The position numbers were made by a program, and so were the translations under genes. From Neospora caninum Liverpool (lineage: Eukaryota > Apicomplexa > Conoidasida > Eucoccidiorida > Sarcocystidae): 64,000 nucleotides of DNA. How positions within the stretch are numbered: the first letter of the stretch is position 1; every line of letters starts with the position of its first letter. Positions 59,046 to 64,000 of the stretch are shown here, in pieces. Below the pieces are notes generated by a model that made no database searches, was not told the DNA's origin, and saw only the letters and a list, made by a program, of their open reading frames with translations. Location of the stretch: the NCBI RefSeq assembly GCF_000208865.1, contig NC_018397.1:3286001-3350000 (forward strand), given 5' to 3'.

Positions 59046-62000
59046 GGCTGTCCTGCGTCGTTGTGCATCGAAATACTTCTTCTGATCTGTGAGCGGTTTT
59101 CTTTCTCCCGTATTGGAGGCTGCCGTTCTTCGAAAGCCGCCCCTGCAACAGCCTCCGTTCACCTTCCTGTCTAGTGCATCCGCTCTTTCTCTGTTGCTTC
59201 TCAGCCGAGAAAGAGAGAGGGAGACACGAAAGATATGAGCGAGCACTACGCGATCTGCTTATAGACAGAGTAAATACAAATCCGCAATCTGTCCGATTCG
59301 GGAAGACATTCCCACTTCCCTCTAATCTTCTCTTTTCGAAAACTTGGCTCGAACGGAGATTCCAGTGGGCAACCTCGGGCTGAGAAGGTGGATGGGTACT
59401 GGCGCAGACTCTTTAGTGTGGTAGGAGAATGAGCTCGAAGGACCTCGCTGGTCACACTAAGCTCGCTTGGTCATACGCATTCATCGTGACAAAAGGATAT
59501 GAGATGAATAATAAGGGAACCAGTCAAAAATGATGTAGACGCTCCACGATACGATGAAAGGGGGGCGGCGCGTCGTGTCTCCGCGCTCGGTCGCCAGCCG
59601 CGCGTGGAAAGAACTGACGGCTAGATAAAAAAGTAAGGTCTACGGAATAGGAGGAATAAGACAAGCTGGGCCATTAATGAGCAGCAAGCAGTTCATGGAG
59701 ATATGTGGGCGCGTTGGAAATAAGAAGGCGAACGGTGATACGCGTAACGGCGACATAGTCGCCGTAGATGTCTTGCTGCTCAGGTGTATATACACTGCTC
59801 TCAAGCAGAAGACTGCCTCGGCCCTGCCGACAAGGAACACGATTTCGTCGCAAGAATCCATGGAGGCAAACGAGATTAGAAGGGGGGAAGGCTGAGAAAG
59901 AACATGTGTACAGCGGATGTATCGTATCCGATCCCTCTATGGAACATACCAGCTGTCTTCCCCATCTTGCCAGTCAGTCGGGACCCGCCGAAGCCTACCG
60001 GCTAGATATTCGCCTACCGCGAACGAACCACCACACACACTTCTTCAAAAACAGAGAGTGACGGCATTTATCCACTGAATTGAAAGTACGCTTCACAATG
60101 AATAATTGGCCTCTTTATGCGGAAGAATGGTAAAGGATAGTCTCAGGACGGTGTGCGACAGTGCGTTGCTCCCGCTCAGCTCTACACATCTTCCGTAGTC
60201 GCACTGGGGAAATGCAGTGCTTGAGGTGGAAGCATGCGCGGAATAGAGTGTTTACACTTTCTCACCCAGAAATGGTTTCACTTACGCTGAAGACCCCGCA
60301 AAAAGAGTGCTTTTCTTTCAAGTGACCTCCGCTTCAGCTTTGTTCACTGGCCACTTTTGCATTTGTCTCTTTGTTTCCTCCTCTTGACTCTGGATTCTTT
60401 TGGGGTGAAGCGTTGCAGCACATTCATTACAACACATGCTGGAGGGCACTACGTCTCCTACCCCCCGACGCATGCACCTGCCCCGGCTGCGGTATCACGC
60501 CTGATCCGCCGCAAAAACGGTATTGCCTGCAGGACTTCAGTAATTCAAAAGAGCTGAAATCATGAGGAGGACATCGTCGCCGCCTGAAGCGGCTTTTCTC
60601 CGGCGGATTGTGGCGGGAGTAGTCTCCCGCTGCAACGCCTTCCCCGGCCCGGCGCCTGTGTCTATATGCAGGCCTCAGGCCGGTCTGTTGACGTGGCGAC
60701 GAGGCCGGTTTTTTTTCGCAGATCATCCTACAACAAGAACATGGCATGTATTTGCTCTGGCTGCTTTTAATTGTGTCTGAAATGGGAGTTTTTCACAGTT
60801 CTGGAGGGTTGGGGACGAGCGTGCAGGACCCCGTGGGACAGGCGGAATGAGTGAGGAGCATTTAGCAGACACGGACCGCGCGCGACCCGTCCCATGCATG
60901 TCGAGCAAGCAATCAGTTTGTAAATCAGGGATTCCGACTCTTTGTCTTTCCGCAGCACCTGCGCGTCATCTTTAGTTCGGATGGCACATGGAATGGTCTG
61001 TGAGAATGGCAAGGAATCCTACACTGCAGCTCGCACGTACACTGCTCGGCACACTGCAGTTTACGTGAGCGAGCCTTGGAGCAGGAGGCGAGACGACGAG
61101 AGCTCGGATTCCCCCAACAAAGGCTTACATTTATGGACGAGCGTAGTTCTCCCTCTGGACCGGACCGTCCGCTCCCCCTCTGTTGGGATATGAGTACCAT
61201 AGGGACGCAGTGCACCTGTTCTTCCAGTTATTTTCGTAGACAGCACACGAAGTCCCCTCACCGAACAGTCCCCCTTTTTCTCCAACTTGAACGAAAGCAA
61301 TCCCATCGATGCACAGGCAACAGCAAATGTAGAGAGTTCTTGCTTACACTTTTCCCTTGTCCCGGTTCTTTATATCGTCTAGTGGGGATGCGGTACTGCC
61401 CATCCGCCGGGTGTCCGTATTTGAAGTGCATATGGTACAACTGCGCAAAGGAAAATGGCGGATGTGAAGGGTCTCAGGAAGTGGTGCCAGCTTATTTTAC
61501 AGCCCATGGTCGAGTCTTCTCCTCTCGAGAACGCACAAGACACACGGACGGCATCTTAGGAAAACATCCGACAGCGCCAATGCATCTCTGAACCGACCGC
61601 GCTGGGGGGCGACAGAACGTGTCACAGGGTTTGAGCCCAGCACTGCCACGGGGGGTTTAGGACCCCGTAAGTACTTCGATATATTTCTGCATACCCACAC
61701 AAACTGTACAGCCATATGTGTGTGCACACACAGTCGGAAAAAAAATCTGATATCCGGCGGTAGGCCTCACGCGCAGAATTGTGCGCGTCTTCAAAGGTCC
61801 GTCTTCCGTTAAAACAAGCTTTGGGAAATCGTATGGTCCTCAGGAACCGAGAAGGCACCTCAGTCACACCTTCGCCATTGAGGCGGCTGAGCTATCTTAC
61901 ACTGTTTTTCTTCGTTGTTTTTCTCGTATAGAAAAACGAATCAGTTTCTTCGCTTCCTTTTCTCCACTGGTACGTAAGCGGAGAGCGACGCCCAGACACA

Positions 62001-62316
62001 GGGGCTGCGTAGGAGAGGTTCCGCGCCTAGCAGATACACTCTTTCAAAGAGTGCATAATTAAAGAAGGGGGAAACGTTCACCAGAAAACTTCTGCTTCAT
62101 TTCGTTAAGTGAAGGCAAATGGCATCTTGGTTTTCCGCGGACTGCTTTATCGCTTCGTAGTGCGTAGAGCTTCGAAATGCTTTTTCAGGTGAACAACACA
62201 CTCTCTTCAAAGATTTTTTTTCTCTCCAAAAAAAGGGATGAATGGCTCATTCTTGGCTTAATCTGAAGGAGTGTGCTCTTTTTCCCCGTAGTTGGTTATG
62301 TGAGGACGACAGTCTT
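59046..62316. other. Intergenic region with a candidate structured RNA
   Basis: This holds the promoter of the RAD51-like gene at its left end and the 3' UTR of the partial gene at its right end. No coding frame is convincing; the longest (61076-61591, +) has no domain. A GC-rich segment with several hairpins and a terminal T8 run at 60573-60716 is listed separately. Confidence 0.5.
60573..60716 (+). ncRNA. Candidate structured RNA ending in a T tract
   Basis: The segment contains several potential helices: GCCGC/GCGGC around CTGAA near 60580-60594; CCGCC/GGCGG at about 60583-60605; a strong stem GGCGGGAG/CTCCCGCT with loop TAGT at 60612-60631; and CCGGCC (60644-60649) facing GGCCGG (60678-60683 or 60703-60708). 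It ends in eight T residues (60709-60716), as Pol III transcripts do. It is much more GC-rich than its flanks. I could not match it to SRP, RNase P, MRP or a tRNA, so the identity is unknown and the call rests on structure only. Confidence 0.25.
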
Positions 62317-63948
62317 CTAATGGACGAGAAATGGGGTAGCTGCGGGGTTCAATGGTGTGCTGCCGATTTCTTCCGGTTTCTTCGGTGTGTCACTCGAACC
62401 AGATGAGGTACCGAGACTTGAATGGCCTCCCCCTCTGCTCGCCAGTGTAAGAAGTAGCTCGTGGACCGTCTCCTGTGGGAGATCGCGCGTTGCCTGGTAG
62501 AGTTGCTACACAGACACAAGAATGCCAAAGGGGGAGGCGAAAAATCGGGGCAGGAAGTGCGATCTGGCGAATGCTCACCAACGAAGTAAAAATAAACTCG
62601 TTAGAGAGGCTATGGGCTGCCGAATATACACAGATGCATATCCGCACATCATCGCACTCCTACCAATGTGCACAAATATACGGACCTCCAAGCGTAATAC
62701 GCATAAATTCGCGAGTACAGTCACATCTATGCAGAAGTACAAACACTCTTCAGGCAAAATCTGAATAATTAGACATCCCTCCGGCTCCGACACTATTTCT
62801 ACTCTACAGTTTCTTTATGTCTCACTCACCTGTGCAATTTCTTCGACATCAGTAGTTTCCTGTACAGCCTTGTGCATGAGAGTTGCGGCCACATCGAGAA
62901 GCTGCTGCGTCGCCTCGCCACTACTCGTCATAGCAGCCGAGCTTTCCTGAGAACCTACAACTCCTGTAAAAGTAGTGTCCGACACATCTGCTCCGACAGA
63001 AAACCTCATTCCAGTGGAGAACGGAGTTTTTTGGGCACTCCGGCTAGTTGTCATTGGCGTTGTAGAAGTTGTAGTAGCGCCCCCTAGGGAAGTGACTGCC
63101 TTTGTCGTCCCTGTAAGAAGCCCTTTGCTGTTGGAGCTGATGGAAAGAAAAGCATTTAGGTCATGTTGTTGCTGGGAAGTGTACAGAGCATCTGTGTCTC
63201 TTTCCTTTGTTCCTACCATGCTCCCGTTCCTGTGTACGGCTGTGAGCGAGTAAGGGAAAGATGTATCAGACTCCTCTGGATATTCGGGTTGTACACCTAA
63301 GCTATGATGATGGAAAGCGCCTGTTTGGATTTGCATACGATTGCTGGCAGTTTTGGTCGCCGTCATCGCCGCTTCTTGAGAACACATGGTTGTACTTTCT
63401 GTTGAAAGGAGAGAAGGCAACAGGCTGGCGCATCCTCCCCCGCTTTTGTGCTGTCTTTGTTGCTGCAGCTCAAACAGGAGATTTGCTCTCCCCATACTGC
63501 TTTCCTCTCGGCAGGCAGATGCGAAGCGCTCCTCATCTTCCTCGCGAGTCATTGACAAAACCGTACCCGGAGCACTTCCAGAAGATGCGGCAACGCTTGT
63601 GGGGATTCTGGCCCAGGAAGCGGGATGCTGTAGTGTCGCACTTCCTGTGTTCAAAGTCTGTGAGAACAGATTCGACGGCACTTTCCTGCCGTTTGTGCAG
63701 ATGTCTTTCATTACATTTCCCTCTGCGTTGCTGTTAGAGAATGGTATCACCTGCATGCCGTTTTTCGCTCCTCCGTTCTTCAGTATCGTGCCTGTGCTTC
63801 CAGGTCCGTCGGTGCTGGGGTAGCTTTGGAAGACTTTTAATGCGGCGGAACGAGATGGAAGAGTTGCCGAGTGGTTGTAGACGTGATCAGCCGCTAGGTT
63901 AAGGCCACAAGACGGATATGGGATGCCGTCTTGAGAAAATGTCATGTT
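62317..63948 (-). CDS. 3' end of an unidentified gene (partial)
   Basis: Two terminal exons are visible. The first is 63948-62830, beginning after a good acceptor (TTTTTCCTGTGGCAG) and ending at the donor CAG|GTGAGT. The last is 62505-62317, after TCTGTGTAG and ending in TAG. They join in phase and give at least 435 residues, with more beyond the right edge of the window. The sequence is Ser/Thr-rich and mostly disordered, with Gln/His runs such as ELQQQRQHK and TSQQQHD. It is followed by a conserved-looking helical segment (LLDVAATLMHKAVQETTDVE then IAQQLYQATRDLPQETVHEL) of about 45 residues that spans the intron. That pattern suits a nuclear or regulatory protein with a short C-terminal helical domain, but no family is recognised. 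If the upstream acceptor is not used, the frame is open to the window edge. Confidence 0.7.
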
Positions 63949-64000
63949 CTGCCACAGGAAAAAGGCGAAACGCACAAAGGGGCCAATAAACACTGCCAAC

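Noticed and set aside
61076..61591. 171-codon frame on the plus strand
   Set aside because: No domain. The cysteine-rich part is short and not supported by splice sites or a signal peptide.

Overview
The window is nuclear DNA of a protist eukaryote, most likely the coccidian apicomplexan Toxoplasma gondii or a very close relative (Hammondia, Neospora). The reasons are intron-rich genes of moderate GC with GT..AG junctions, long Ser/Pro/Arg-rich low-complexity inserts inside otherwise conserved proteins, many TA microsatellites in introns and spacers, several kilobases of non-coding DNA between genes, and a RAP-type organellar RNA-binding protein. No bacterial, viral, transposon or CRISPR feature was seen. 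Species assignment is by inference; no database was searched. All exon models were built by hand from splice sites, reading phase and domain alignment.

Layout. 1-11.4 kb is gene-poor and holds one plausible small membrane or secreted protein (5805-6410). A single-exon secreted or membrane protein with an 11-residue Pro/Thr repeat lies at 11402-13513 (+). A C2HC zinc-finger protein lies at 17001-18452 (+). The gamma subunit of the clathrin adaptor AP-1 lies at 26364-20448 (-, 8 exons). A TMEM163-type cation (probably zinc) transporter lies at 31194-34892 (+, 5 exons). A SEL1L/HRD3-type Sel1-repeat protein of ER-associated degradation lies at 47948-37756 (-, 17 exons). A probable RAP-domain protein lies at 49208-52307 (+, 4 exons). 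A RAD51-paralogue-like RecA-fold protein lies at 59045-52995 (-, 9 exons). The 3' end of an unidentified gene lies at 63948-62317 (-).

The genes are housekeeping functions from different pathways: trans-Golgi sorting, ER quality control, zinc homeostasis, organellar RNA and DNA recombination. They are arranged as convergent or divergent neighbours, and nothing suggests co-function. The most notable observations are these: the RAD51-like protein has a P-loop position without the Walker A GK[ST]; the RAP domain can be read through only if a 31-34 nt intron (or a frameshift) is invoked; a probable GC-AG intron lies in the SEL1L/HRD3 gene, whose model lacks a C-terminal membrane anchor; and the TMEM163-like carrier has a very long Ser/Pro insert in its second cytosolic loop.
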